Assembly: GCA_044464485.1 (NCBI GenBank)
Contig: JBIQLG010000007.1
Span: 1-64,000 of the forward strand
Source: Terrimesophilobacter sp044464485
Lineage (GTDB): Bacteria; Actinomycetota; Actinomycetes; Actinomycetales; Microbacteriaceae
Direction: 5' to 3'
Length of the DNA stretch: 64,000 bases
The notes under the pieces are model-generated. The model made no database searches, had not been told where the DNA came from, and saw only the letters and a program-made list of their open reading frames with translations. The position numbers and the translations under genes are program-made. Positions 33,598 to 42,696 of this stretch are shown here, piece after piece (position 1 is the first letter of the stretch; each line of letters opens with the position of its first letter).

Positions 33598-33629
33598 TAA
33601 GGGCGCAGTGCATCGCACTGCGCCCTTTG
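33598..33629 (+). terminator. Rho-independent terminator after HU
   Basis: GGGCGCAGTGC (33601-33611) and its exact complement (33615-33625) enclose a 3-nt loop, followed by TTTGT. An 11-bp perfect GC-rich stem with a short T-tract. Confidence 0.9.
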
Positions 33630-33701
33630 TCGTTGGCAGAACCCGCAACCGCCTCGTGGTTCGCCGTCACCGCGAGCTCCCGCGACGCATAGGCTGGAGG
33701 G

Positions 33702-35663
33702 GTGCCAAGGCTTGTCAGAATTGCGGGGCCAGCGCTGCTGCTGCTCACCGGCTTGCTGTCCCTTCTCGCGGCGCTCGGCTTCGGCGGCGCCGCGGATGCA
33801 CCGGGCCTTGCCGACCCGGGAGTGGTCGTGCGATTTGGGCTGCCCATCGCTCAGTTGATGTTCAACTTCGGCGCCGCGGCGACTATCGGCGCCCTGGTTT
33901 TGGTGTGCTTCGCGTTGGATGGTCAGAAGACGGAATTCGAGGCAACACTGGATTTTGCCGCGGGGGCTGCGGCGTTCTGGACGATTTCTGCGGTCGCCAC
34001 CGGCTTTTTGACGTTCATGAGCGTCTATCTTCAGCCGATCACGTTCGACGAGAACTTCAGTCAACTTTTCGGCAACTACCTCACGAACATTCCGATCGGT
34101 CAGGCGGCCCTCGTGAGTACGCTGATCCCCGCGGTAGTGACCATCCTGTGTTTTGGGGTGCGCAATCGCACAGCACTATTCTTCGTGACGGTGTTGGCCG
34201 GGATCGGTCTCGTCCCCATGGCTCTCGAAGGTCATGCGGCGGGCACCGCGGGGCACGACCAGGCGGTGAGCAGCTTCGGTCTGCATGTCGTGTTCGTCGC
34301 AATCTGGCTCGGCGGCCTCCTCACCGTCGTGGCAATCAGGCGCACGCTCGAGCAGGGACGAATCGGTCCCGTGCTCAGCCGATACTCGTCCCTCGCCCTC
34401 ATGTGTTTCGTGATTGTGGCGGCATCCGGGATTGTGAACGCCGAGCTTCGGGTAGGCACGTGGCAGAATCTCGCGACACCGTACGGCATCCTCGTGATCG
34501 TGAAAGTACTCGCGCTCTGTGCGCTGGGTGCTTTCGGCGCGGTGCAGCGCAGATTCCTGGTTGGCCGGATGCAGGAAACAAAGAATGCCGGTCGAGGATA
34601 CTTCTGGTGGTTTGTGGCTGCCGAACTCGCCTTTATGGGCATCGCCTCCGGTGTAGCGGCCGCACTCGCTCGAACGAAAACTCCTGTTCCGCAGGAGTTG
34701 CTCACGACGACGCCCGCGCTGATCCTGACCGGCGAACCGTTGCCGCCCGAGCTCACCCCCATCCGCTTCATCACCGAGTGGCGATTCGACATCCTCTGGA
34801 TTGTCATCATCGGCTTCGTGGCATTCTTCTACCTTGCCGGCGTCTGGCGTCTTCACCGGCGAGGCGACAAGTGGCCGCTGCTTCGCACGGTCCTCTTCAT
34901 GACCGGGTTGGCCGGACTCTTTTACATCACCAACGGAGGTGTGAACGAGTACCACAAGACCCTGTTCAGCGTGCACATGATCGCGCACATGGTTCTGGGA
35001 ATGGCCATCCCCGTGTTCCTCGTTCCCGGCGCGCCGGTGACGCTCGCGCTGCGCGCCATCCGCAAGCGCACTGACGGCAGCAGGGGCCCCCGTGAATGGA
35101 TTCTACTGGCCGTCCACTCGCGCGTTGCCGGCGTGCTCGCGCGCCCGCTGGTCGCCGCAGTGCTCTTCACGGTGTCATTGTGGGGCTTCTACTATTCGCC
35201 TCTGTTCCGCTTCGCCGTCGAAGACCACATCGGGCACACGCTCATGATCGTGCACTTCCTCATCACCGGATATCTCCTCGTGCAGACCCTCATCGGAATC
35301 GATCCGATGCCGTACCGGGCGCCGCACGCCATCCGGCTGCTCGTCCTGCTGGGCACGATGGCATTCCACGCGTTCTTCGGGCTCACGCTGATGATGGGCA
35401 CGAATCTGCTTGCCGCCGACTGGTACGGAGCGATGGGCCGGCCGTGGGGACCGAGCGCCATTGTGGATCAGCAGATTGGCGGCGGAATCGCATGGAGCAT
35501 CGGCGAGATCCCCACGCTCGTTCTCGCCCTCGCCGTCGTCATCATGTGGGCACGGAGCGACACGGCGCTGGCGAAACGGCTTGACCGCAAAGCGGATCGG
35601 GACGGAGACGCCGAGCTCAGCAGCTACAACGACATGCTCGCCGAATTGCAGAAACAACCGTAG
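33702..35663 (+). CDS. CopD-domain / CtaG-type (caa3 assembly) fusion membrane protein
   Basis: A 653-residue protein with about 14-15 hydrophobic helices. The N-terminal half (about 1-330) resembles the CopD copper-export family (MALEGHAAGTAGHD, HVVFVAIWLGGLL). The C-terminal half (about 345-640) matches the cytochrome c oxidase assembly factor CtaG type, with FSVHMIAHMVLGMAIP, DHIGHTLMIVHFLITGYLL and FHAFFGLTLMMG; the paired histidines are likely copper or heme ligands. It probably handles copper for terminal oxidase assembly. GTG 33702. The fusion is common in actinobacteria. Confidence 0.85.
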   Translation: MPRLVRIAGPALLLLTGLLSLLAALGFGGAADAPGLADPGVVVRFGLPIAQLMFNFGAAATIGALVLVCFALDGQKTEFEATLDFAAGAAAFWTISAVATGFLTFMSVYLQPITFDENFSQLFGNYLTNIPIGQAALVSTLIPAVVTILCFGVRNRTALFFVTVLAGIGLVPMALEGHAAGTAGHDQAVSSFGLHVVFVAIWLGGLLTVVAIRRTLEQGRIGPVLSRYSSLALMCFVIVAASGIVNAELRVGTWQNLATPYGILVIVKVLALCALGAFGAVQRRFLVGRMQETKNAGRGYFWWFVAAELAFMGIASGVAAALARTKTPVPQELLTTTPALILTGEPLPPELTPIRFITEWRFDILWIVIIGFVAFFYLAGVWRLHRRGDKWPLLRTVLFMTGLAGLFYITNGGVNEYHKTLFSVHMIAHMVLGMAIPVFLVPGAPVTLALRAIRKRTDGSRGPREWILLAVHSRVAGVLARPLVAAVLFTVSLWGFYYSPLFRFAVEDHIGHTLMIVHFLITGYLLVQTLIGIDPMPYRAPHAIRLLVLLGTMAFHAFFGLTLMMGTNLLAADWYGAMGRPWGPSAIVDQQIGGGIAWSIGEIPTLVLALAVVIMWARSDTALAKRLDRKADRDGDAELSSYNDMLAELQKQP

Positions 35664-35665
35664 CT

Positions 35666-36664
35666 TTAATGCTGCTGAATGTTGATGCTGTTACCGTCGA
35701 AGGTCATCACCCAGTAGATTGCGAATGGAACGTCCTCGTCGAACGTCGATACTGTTCCGTCGAAGAGCGAACGAACGTCCACGGTGAGGTGGGCGAGCGC
35801 CTGAGTCTCTGGCACGATCCAGGTACCCGGGTCATTCCCGGGTTCGATCGTCACCTCGGGGTAGCTGGACATGCTCCATTGCGGCGCGCTCACCACCTGA
35901 TTTGAAATTTCCTGCCCGAAGGGGCAGCCGGTGGGAAACAGAACCTCTTGCGTCGTGCAGGAGTCCAGGAACTCGTCCACTTGCTTCTGGAGGGTCTCGA
36001 CGAAGTAGGACGAAGCCTGCACGTCGAGTGAGGCGGAAACGGCGCTCCCCGCGCGCGTGACCGTCGTCGTAACCGGTTCGGCAGTGAGATACCGGGATTT
36101 GTGCGTGATGGTGAACCTTCCCGGCGTCAGCACCTGGAAGGTAGTAGCGACACTTGGTCCGCTTTCCGATTTCACCTGGACGCCATTCACCGCGAAGGAC
36201 GCCTCGTGCAGCGGCGTCACGGTCAAGATGCTGATCGGACTCTGTAGAAAAGCCCACGTTGAAAACACGCCGAAGCGATTTTCTTCCTTCACCACCTGAA
36301 ACGAACCGCTCGCCGGTATGCCGCCGAGGGATGCCGAGTAACTGACAAGGTGGATGCCGGCCCCCTGGTCGACGTCCGAGGTGATCTCGATATCCTGCAT
36401 CGCGCCCATCGCCCGAGGAACCAGCAGCGACCGACTGATGTGTTGAGACTGCACCACGCCGGGTGTGGTGAGCGCCTCACCCAGGTCGTGGCGCGCGAGA
36501 GCGTTGAGGTAGGACGACACGAATCCGCCCGCGCTGTACAGGGTCGAATTGAGCAGGATCACGGTCAATGCGAAGGCGCCGACCAACACTCCAAACAGGC
36601 CGAGCCAGACGACCAGAACGTGATGAAGAGTGGTGCTGGGGCGCTCCTCCTCGACGATCGTCAT
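35666..36664 (-). CDS. Membrane-anchored extracellular protein of unknown function
   Basis: 332 residues: a short cytoplasmic N-terminus, one membrane helix (about 13-40, HHVLVVWLGLFGVLVGAFALTVILL) and an extracellular domain. The domain has a two-cysteine segment (DSCTTQEVLFPTGCPFGQ) that could form a disulfide. No family assigned. It is convergent with the CopD/CtaG gene (2-bp gap) and divergent from the helicase gene. Confidence 0.7.
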   Translation of the reverse strand: MTIVEEERPSTTLHHVLVVWLGLFGVLVGAFALTVILLNSTLYSAGGFVSSYLNALARHDLGEALTTPGVVQSQHISRSLLVPRAMGAMQDIEITSDVDQGAGIHLVSYSASLGGIPASGSFQVVKEENRFGVFSTWAFLQSPISILTVTPLHEASFAVNGVQVKSESGPSVATTFQVLTPGRFTITHKSRYLTAEPVTTTVTRAGSAVSASLDVQASSYFVETLQKQVDEFLDSCTTQEVLFPTGCPFGQEISNQVVSAPQWSMSSYPEVTIEPGNDPGTWIVPETQALAHLTVDVRSLFDGTVSTFDEDVPFAIYWVMTFDGNSINIQQH

Positions 36665-36781
36665 GCCCCAATCCTAGGCGGGACGCTCTGCGGGTTCCGC
36701 GCCCTTCGAGGGTGCGGCAGGCGGTAGATTGGACTTTTCGACTCACCGCCTGGGCCGGCATCCGAGAAGCAGAGGACACCC

Positions 36782-38071
36782 GTGACCGCGCATGAACTCT
36801 CCGCCGAGCAGGCAGCGGTCTTTGCGACGATCGAGAATACAAAGGAAAACATTTTCGTTACGGGCAGAGCGGGTACGGGCAAGTCGACTCTTCTCAACCA
36901 TCTGTCGTGGAACACCGCGAAGCAGCTGGTGATTTCGGCTCCCACGGGGGTTGCGGCGCTGAATGTCGGTGGGCAGACCATTCACTCGCTGTTCCGCCTT
37001 CCCATCGGCGTGATCGCGGACCACGACATCGAACAGAACGCCGACTTGCGAAAGCTGCTCAATACGATAGACACGCTCGTGGTGGACGAAGTCTCGATGG
37101 TCAACGCCGACCTCATGGATGCCATCGATCGCAGCCTCCGTCAGGCGAGAGCACGCCGGCATGACGCCTTCGGCGGAGTTCAGGTCGTGCTCTTCGGTGA
37201 CCCGTATCAGCTGGCGCCGGTCCCGGGAGACGCTGACGAACGTTCTTACTTCGAGGATCAGTACCGTTCCATGTGGTTCTTCGACGCCAAGGTGTGGAAC
37301 GAGACGGACTTGCGCATTTTTGAGTTGAACACAATTCACCGTCAGCATGAGGAGGAGTTCAAGAGCATGCTGAACGCGGTGCGGCACGGCACCGTTACCG
37401 CGGAAATCGCCGCACGCCTCAACGAGGTCGGTGCCCGACCGGCACCGCAAGGCGACGCCATCACGCTCGCCACGCGCAACGACACTGTGACGCGGATCAA
37501 CGCGGGCGAACTCGCAAAACTGCCCGGACGGGCGCTGACCGCGCGCGCCGAGGTGAGCGGAGACTTCGGGAGCCGGGCATATCCTGCAGACGAGTCGCTT
37601 GAGCTCAAAGTGGGCGCGCGCGTGATGTTCCTGCGCAACGACAGCGATCAGCGTTGGGTAAACGGCACCGTGGGCACGGTCGACAAGATCGACTCCAACG
37701 TCTACGTCGAAGTTGACGGCGAAACCCACAAGGTCGAGCCGGCCGTGTGGGAGAAGTACAAGTACTCCTATTCCGCGGTCACCAAACAGCTCACTCGCGA
37801 CATCGTCGCCGAATTCACCCAGTTTCCGCTGAGGCTCGCGTGGGCGGTCACCATTCACAAATCGCAGGGCAAAACCTACGACCGAGCGATTGTGGATCTC
37901 GGGCAGCGCTCATTTGCTCCCGGGCAGACTTACGTGGCGCTCAGCCGGATCAGCGAGCTCGACGGACTCTACCTCACGCGTCCGCTTCGGCCGTCCGACA
38001 TCATCGTGGATGAGAACGTGCAGCGATTCATGTCCCACGTTGCGCCCATCCCCGGCATCGAAGCTTCTTAG
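36782..38071 (+). CDS. PIF1-like / RecD-type DNA helicase
   Basis: A 429-residue SF1 helicase: LSAEQAAVFATIENTKENIFVTGRAGTGKSTLL holds the Q-like motif and Walker A, SAPTGVAALNVGGQTIHSLF is motif Ia, VVDEVSMVNADLMDAI is Walker B, GDPYQLAPV is motif III, and WAVTIHKSQGKTYDRAIVDLG with TYVALSRIS are motifs V/VI. PIF1 relatives unwind 5'-3' and resolve G4 or R-loops, but the role here is unknown. It is compact compared with eukaryotic Pif1. GTG start at 36782. Confidence 0.88.
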   Translation: MTAHELSAEQAAVFATIENTKENIFVTGRAGTGKSTLLNHLSWNTAKQLVISAPTGVAALNVGGQTIHSLFRLPIGVIADHDIEQNADLRKLLNTIDTLVVDEVSMVNADLMDAIDRSLRQARARRHDAFGGVQVVLFGDPYQLAPVPGDADERSYFEDQYRSMWFFDAKVWNETDLRIFELNTIHRQHEEEFKSMLNAVRHGTVTAEIAARLNEVGARPAPQGDAITLATRNDTVTRINAGELAKLPGRALTARAEVSGDFGSRAYPADESLELKVGARVMFLRNDSDQRWVNGTVGTVDKIDSNVYVEVDGETHKVEPAVWEKYKYSYSAVTKQLTRDIVAEFTQFPLRLAWAVTIHKSQGKTYDRAIVDLGQRSFAPGQTYVALSRISELDGLYLTRPLRPSDIIVDENVQRFMSHVAPIPGIEAS

Positions 38072-38084
38072 CGGGTCTGCCGAC

Positions 38085-38741
38085 TCAGGCCGCAGCGGCC
38101 TTCGCGGCGGAGAGGTCGTCGAATACTTCCGTGTTGAGGCGGTACGCGGCGACCACTTCGTCAATGACGCGCTCGCGCTCGGTGTCATCCCACTCGACGG
38201 CATCCAGTTTCGCCCGGTACGCATCCTTGAACGTTGCGGGATCCGCGATGCGATCGAAGAGGTAGAAACCGACGCCGCGTTCGTCGAAACCGAACCGCTT
38301 CTGCATGACCTTGTAGATGTGCTGGCCTCCCGAAAGGTCGCCGAGGTAGCGGGTGTAGTGGTGGGCAATGAATCCGCCCGCCCATCCGGAAGTGCGCCGG
38401 ATGCGGTCAACATAGCGGGTCGTCGACGGCAGCGGTTCGCAGAATGTGCGCCACTTCGGGCCGAGCAGAAACTCAAGGTCCGCTTCCAGTGCGGGCAGCC
38501 GCGTAAGTTCTGGTGCGATAAAGACAGCTGCGACCGGGTCGCTGCTCATCGTTTCTGCCAGTTCTTCAAGAGCTTCATACATGAAGTAGTGCTGCACAAC
38601 GAGCGCGACGTAGTCGTCGCGTGAGCCTTTGCCGCTCATGAGGTCGTGCATGAAACTTGCACCCTCGGCGCTGCCATGTGTGGCCCACGTGCGCTCGCGC
38701 AGGACATGGGAAAAGGGAACAACAGTCACAGGAGGGCTCAC
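38085..38741 (-). CDS. Heme oxygenase (biliverdin-producing)
   Basis: A 218-residue all-helical enzyme that opens heme to biliverdin, CO and iron. The N-terminus has the proximal-ligand region RERTWATHGSAEGASFM (His about 21), and the distal helix is GGFIAHHYTRYLGDLSGGQHIYKVM. It is downstream of a DtxR/IdeR-like box, so it is probably induced when iron is low. The GTG start at 38741 lacks a clear Shine-Dalgarno; GTG 38729 is an alternative. Confidence 0.92.
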   Translation of the reverse strand: MSPPVTVVPFSHVLRERTWATHGSAEGASFMHDLMSGKGSRDDYVALVVQHYFMYEALEELAETMSSDPVAAVFIAPELTRLPALEADLEFLLGPKWRTFCEPLPSTTRYVDRIRRTSGWAGGFIAHHYTRYLGDLSGGQHIYKVMQKRFGFDERGVGFYLFDRIADPATFKDAYRAKLDAVEWDDTERERVIDEVVAAYRLNTEVFDDLSAAKAAAA

Positions 38742-38753
38742 TTCGATGATTGG

Positions 38754-38772
38754 TTAGGTCAGCCTAAGCTTA
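38754..38772 (-). promoter_or_regulatory. IdeR/DtxR-like iron box before heme oxygenase
   Basis: TTAGGTCAGCCTAAGCTTA matches 16 of 19 positions of the DtxR/IdeR consensus TTAGGTTAGCCTAACCTAA. It lies 13 bp upstream of the heme oxygenase start and downstream of the DUF2470 gene on the same strand. Confidence 0.8.
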
Positions 38773-38800
38773 CCTGAGGTGCTTCAGGATTGATATGCCT

Positions 38801-39100
38801 TCAGTCATGCGCTCGCGGCTCAACCCCCAGCCGAGCACAGGCGGCGTCGTAGAGCACGACAACTTCCCGGCGGATTTCCGGGCGCTCCGTGATGGGCCTC
38901 GACCAGGGCACCGTGAGCTCGTGCACATTGCCATCCAGTTCGTACTTCCATCGCCCACCCGAACCGTCCAGTCCCGTCATTGTTGCCGAGGTGGCGCGTC
39001 GATCGCCGAACGCACGGGAAATGAGCAGGTTGTCATCCGCGTGGTCGTCGTTCATGTGCCGCAGCACCGCCGCGACGACGTCAGCGTCAAAAGTTGTCAT
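38801..39100 (-). CDS. DUF2470 domain protein (heme-utilization type)
   Basis: 99 residues: DADVVAAVLRHMNDDHADDNLLISRAFGDR opens the fold, with the HMNDDH motif typical of the heme-related HugZ/HutZ C-terminal domain. Stand-alone copies next to heme oxygenases are known in actinobacteria. It lies immediately upstream of heme oxygenase on the same strand, suggesting a joint role in heme iron recovery. Confidence 0.82.
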   Translation of the reverse strand: MTTFDADVVAAVLRHMNDDHADDNLLISRAFGDRRATSATMTGLDGSGGRWKYELDGNVHELTVPWSRPITERPEIRREVVVLYDAACARLGVEPRAHD

Positions 39101-39143
39101 GAAATCAACGGTACCCGTTCAGGTGAATGCGAGATTATGAATC

Positions 39144-39677
39144 ATGCCAATTACACCGGACACCAAAGACTGGACCTGGGTGATCGAGCGTTCATGCGCG
39201 GAGTGCGGGTTCGATCCGTCCTCCATCTCCGAACGCGAAGTGGGTGCACTGGTTCGGGCGAACGCGGCGCGCTGGCCAGCGGTTCTCGAACGAAAGAATG
39301 TGCGTGATCGGCCGGATGAGCAAACGTGGTCACCGCTCGAATACGCGGCTCACGTGCGCGACGTGTACCGGGTGTGTCTCGCTCGTCTCACCCAAATGCT
39401 CGAGAAGGAAAACCCGGAGTTTGCCAACTGGGATCAGGATGCTACCGCCATCGAAGACAGGTACAACGATCAGGACCCCGCGGTAGTCGCAGCCGAGCTG
39501 GCCGCGGCGGCGGAAGCCATCGCTTCGGAGTTCGAGCGGGTACCCGACGATTCGTGGTCACGAGGCGGGCGACGAAGCGACGGTGCGGATTTTACGGTCG
39601 CGAGCTTCGCGCTGTATGTCGCGCACGATCCGACGCATCATCTGTGGGATGTCCAGGGTCGAAGCGCGCTGCGCTGA
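39144..39677 (+). CDS. DinB-family protein
   Basis: 177 residues with the DinB-type four-helix pattern: WSPLEYAAHVRDVYRVCLARL (first metal-ligand His), EDRYNDQDPAVVAAELAAAAEAIASEF and SFALYVAHDPTHHLWDVQG with the paired His. These putative metal-dependent enzymes often use mycothiol or bacillithiol; substrate unknown. It is divergent from the DUF2470 gene and convergent with the maleylpyruvate-isomerase-like gene. Confidence 0.8.
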   Translation: MPITPDTKDWTWVIERSCAECGFDPSSISEREVGALVRANAARWPAVLERKNVRDRPDEQTWSPLEYAAHVRDVYRVCLARLTQMLEKENPEFANWDQDATAIEDRYNDQDPAVVAAELAAAAEAIASEFERVPDDSWSRGGRRSDGADFTVASFALYVAHDPTHHLWDVQGRSALR

Positions 39678-39687
39678 AGGTCGCCGG

Positions 39688-40443
39688 TCAGATCCAGCGG
39701 GGCGCGGCGGGAACCGGGCCGCCTGACTCCATGGAGACGCCGAGGTAGCCTCGCCCTGTGGCCCAGCGCGCGAGGTCAACGGCTGAACCTTTCAGCACCA
39801 CCGCGTCCGCATCATCCGTCGTGCCGATTCTCTTCACGGGGCCGCGATCTGTGGGCTTGAGAACAAAACTTGGAAGGCCCTCCGCCTGCTGACGCCCGCG
39901 CCAGGCGGAAAGGACGTTGGCGAGCAAATGGTCCACCATTCCGGGCGGGAAATCATCGAAGCTCGCACCACTGTCGAGATCAACAGCGTGAAGCCACACT
40001 TCTCGCGTGCGCAACCAAATGGTGCCCGTGGCCGGGAACTCCGGACCGCCCCTCATTCGCACGTGGGTGTGCCAGCCTTCGTCGGAGAGATCGCGCCACG
40101 CGGAGTCAAGCTCTTCGGCTGAATTCTTGACGAGTGCGCGGAGTTTCCCCGGCGGCAGTGCCGCGCCTTCGTCAATCTCCGCGTTGCGTGCATCATCCGA
40201 CTCGTACAATTGCTGCTCGACCCCGGTAGCCGCCCAGTCGACCAGTCGCCTGAGGGCGCGGGCGTTGAAGGCGACGTGCGCAATGACGTGTCGCCGGCTC
40301 CAGTCGGGCAGCAACGATGCCCCGGCGAATTGCCCATCAGGCAATGCCGTCAGCGTGCGAGTGAAGTAATCAGTTCCCTGATTCATGAGGCTCAGTGCGG
40401 CACGAATCTCGGGGTCATGGGTTCGGTAGTCTTCGCGCGTCAT
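39688..40443 (-). CDS. Maleylpyruvate isomerase family, mycothiol-dependent type
   Basis: 251 residues with the MDMPI N-terminal helix bundle (LLPDWSRRHVIAHVAFNARALRRLVDWA; later TREVWLHAVDLD, giving the likely metal-binding His residues) and a C-terminal domain (about 170-245) ending GRGYLGVSMESG. The family uses mycothiol for thiol-dependent isomerization or conjugation; physiological substrate unknown. Agrees with ino1 supplying inositol for mycothiol. Confidence 0.83.
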   Translation of the reverse strand: MTREDYRTHDPEIRAALSLMNQGTDYFTRTLTALPDGQFAGASLLPDWSRRHVIAHVAFNARALRRLVDWAATGVEQQLYESDDARNAEIDEGAALPPGKLRALVKNSAEELDSAWRDLSDEGWHTHVRMRGGPEFPATGTIWLRTREVWLHAVDLDSGASFDDFPPGMVDHLLANVLSAWRGRQQAEGLPSFVLKPTDRGPVKRIGTTDDADAVVLKGSAVDLARWATGRGYLGVSMESGGPVPAAPRWI

Positions 40444-40599
40444 TGCGATACTCTCCAGACATCAATCGTTGCTCCATTCTCTCTCACGAGAGTGTGAGGA
40501 CGGATGTCCGCGTGGCGCAACGGCAAATGTCGGACGCCGCTGCCTACAATCGGCGAGCAGGGCCGGCTGTCACACCGTACGCGCATCAAGGAGGAGCCG

Positions 40600-40854
40600 G
40601 TGGAAGTCACGGCGTTGCATCAGCAGTTCTGGCAGGTGAAGGTTGCCGGCGAGGTTGCCGGTTATGTGGATGAAATCGATGTCGCGGGTGAGACGAGGTA
40701 TCGTGCGCGGCGGCTCAAATATCCTGACGGCCGGTGGCTGGTGATCGGAGAGTGGTGGGAGCTGGAAGCGGCCCTCGCAGCGTGCGCGGATGTCCCGCGC
40801 GGCCAGACAAGGGTGCGTAAGCTCGTTGTACCGCCTCAGAATCGGTGGTTTTAG
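40600..40854 (+). CDS. Small protein of unknown function
   Basis: 84 residues (from GTG 40600, with AAGGAGG 5-10 nt upstream; a longer in-frame ATG at 40504 is less likely). Mixed alpha/beta content with several aromatic residues (QQFWQVKVAGEVAGYVDEI, YPDGRWLVIGEWWELEAAL). No family recognised. It ends 22 bp before the MarR gene and may share its operon. Confidence 0.6.
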   Translation: MEVTALHQQFWQVKVAGEVAGYVDEIDVAGETRYRARRLKYPDGRWLVIGEWWELEAALAACADVPRGQTRVRKLVVPPQNRWF

Positions 40855-40876
40855 CGCGGCGGAGAACGGAGGGTCG

Positions 40877-41413
40877 GTGGCGAAAAAGAAGCCTCTGCCA
40901 AGGGATCCGATTGCGGAAGCCGAGCGCCAGTGGCGTCAGCACGGTTGGAATCAAGAAGCCGATGGTATGGCCGCCGTCACCTCCATCATGCGCGCGCAGC
41001 AACTGATGCTGGCGCGGGTCGAGGCGCTGCTCAAGCCTTTTGCGCTGACGTTCGCCCGCTACGAGATGCTGCGTCTGCTGAGTTTTACGCGAGGCGGGGC
41101 TCTTCCCATGGCCAGTGCGAGTGCGCGGTTGCAGGTGCACCCGACCAGTGTGACCAACACTACTGACCGGCTCGAGGCAGCCGGATTGATCGAGCGCACG
41201 GCGCATCCCACCGATGGCAGAGCAACGCTCGTGCGCATCACGCCGTCGGGAGTTCGGCTGGTGGACGCCGCGACGGAGGTCATCAATCGAGAGTTTTTTC
41301 GCGATGTGGGCATGACGGCGGAGGACATCACGGCGCTGGTCGGGATTCTCGCGCGTTTCCGAAGGAATGCGGGAGACTTCGTCGATCCGCAGCCCAACGC
41401 ACGCGGCAGCTGA
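40877..41413 (+). CDS. MarR-family regulator
   Basis: 178 residues: a helical N-terminal region and a winged helix with the MarR signature ASARLQVHPTSVTNTTDRLEAAGLIERTAHPTDGRATLVRITPSG. GGAGG precedes GTG 40877; the longer ATG at 40790 would overlap the previous gene. It precedes an NAD(P)/FAD oxidoreductase (44-bp gap) that it may regulate. Confidence 0.85.
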   Translation: MAKKKPLPRDPIAEAERQWRQHGWNQEADGMAAVTSIMRAQQLMLARVEALLKPFALTFARYEMLRLLSFTRGGALPMASASARLQVHPTSVTNTTDRLEAAGLIERTAHPTDGRATLVRITPSGVRLVDAATEVINREFFRDVGMTAEDITALVGILARFRRNAGDFVDPQPNARGS

Positions 41414-41457
41414 CGATGGGCACGGCCGCGTGACGCGGAAACGTTTATGGTGGGGTC

Positions 41458-42600
41458 ATGACGGTCATGAAGGTTGTTGTGCTCGGTGCAGGATTCGGCG
41501 GGCTGGAGGTAGCGGCAGGACTCTCTGATCGATTCGGGTCAGAAATCGAGGTCACGCTCATCGACGGGCGAGATAGTTTCGTCTTCGGTTTCTCCAAACT
41601 CGATGTCATGTTCGGCAAACGGAGCGCCGACGAGGTGAGCATTCCCTACAGCACGTTGAACAAACCAGGGGTGCGATTCGTAACGGCGACGATCAACTCC
41701 ATCGACCCGGTGGAACGCAGCGTTCACACGGATGCCGGCCAGTTCGACGCCGACTTTCTGGTTGTTGCGCTCGGCGCCAACCTTGACCCCGAATCAACGC
41801 CCGGCCTCGTCGAGGGCGGCCACGAGTTCTACACGAACGAAGGCGCTTTTGCAGCTCGCGATGTGCTCGAGAATTTTGCCGGCGGTCGCATTGTCATCGG
41901 GGTCGCGTCCACGCCGTTCAAATGCCCTCCGGCGCCCAGCGAGACAGCGCTCCTTTTGCATGATTTCCTTGCATCGCGTGGATTGCGGGAGAAGTCGGAG
42001 ATCGCGGTAGTGATGCCGCTGCCGGTGCCGGTGCCGCCGTTGCCGGCCGCATCCGAAGCGATCCTGGCGGCATTCGCGGAACGCGGGATTCAGTGGCATC
42101 CGCAACGGCACATCCAGCGCCTCGACCCGGAAAACCAATCGCTGGTTTTCGACGACGGCAGCACGATGCCCTACGACCTGTTCCTGGGTGTGCCAAAGCA
42201 TGTTGCTCCACAGGTCGTGGTGGATTCAGGGATGACGGTGGAAGGCTGGATTCCCGTGGACCCGCTAACCCTGGAGACGAACTTTCTGGGCGTGTACGCG
42301 ATTGGCGATGTCACGAGTGTTGGTACGCCGAAGGCCGGCGTGTTCTCCGAAGGTCAGGGTTCCGTCGTGGCGGAGGGGATTGCCGCTCGCATCGAATCCG
42401 GCCATGCGTCGCGTACCTACGACGGAAACGGGGTGTGCTACATGGAATTCGGCGACGCAGGCGTGGCGAAAGTGGACGTCACGTTTTTGGCTGGACATGC
42501 CCCATTCGGGGAGTTCGGTGCCGCATCCGAGGCGTTCGCCGCGGACAAGCTGGAGTTTGGCGAGTCACGACGCGCACGATGGTTCGGTGCGGAGGTCTAA
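41458..42600 (+). CDS. NAD(P)/FAD-dependent oxidoreductase (SQR/NDH-2-like)
   Basis: 380 residues: FAD-binding VVVLGAGFGGLEVAAGLSDRFG at the N-terminus, FLVVALGANLDPESTPG in the middle, and VYAIGDVTSVGTPKAGVFSEGQGSVVAEG as the C-terminal FAD motif. Similar proteins are sulfide:quinone or NADH:quinone oxidoreductase relatives. A single Cys (ASTPFKCPP, about 159) sits where sulfide:quinone enzymes have a catalytic Cys, but the full cysteine set is not visible. Confidence 0.78.
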   Translation: MTVMKVVVLGAGFGGLEVAAGLSDRFGSEIEVTLIDGRDSFVFGFSKLDVMFGKRSADEVSIPYSTLNKPGVRFVTATINSIDPVERSVHTDAGQFDADFLVVALGANLDPESTPGLVEGGHEFYTNEGAFAARDVLENFAGGRIVIGVASTPFKCPPAPSETALLLHDFLASRGLREKSEIAVVMPLPVPVPPLPAASEAILAAFAERGIQWHPQRHIQRLDPENQSLVFDDGSTMPYDLFLGVPKHVAPQVVVDSGMTVEGWIPVDPLTLETNFLGVYAIGDVTSVGTPKAGVFSEGQGSVVAEGIAARIESGHASRTYDGNGVCYMEFGDAGVAKVDVTFLAGHAPFGEFGAASEAFAADKLEFGESRRARWFGAEV

Positions 42601-42696
42601 GCCTCTTCAGTGCATGCCGCGCCGGGTTGCAACGCAATGCCCGCAGCGGTCACCACGAGCGCGCGCTGCGACCGGAGACGGGATTGGACTGGTGTC

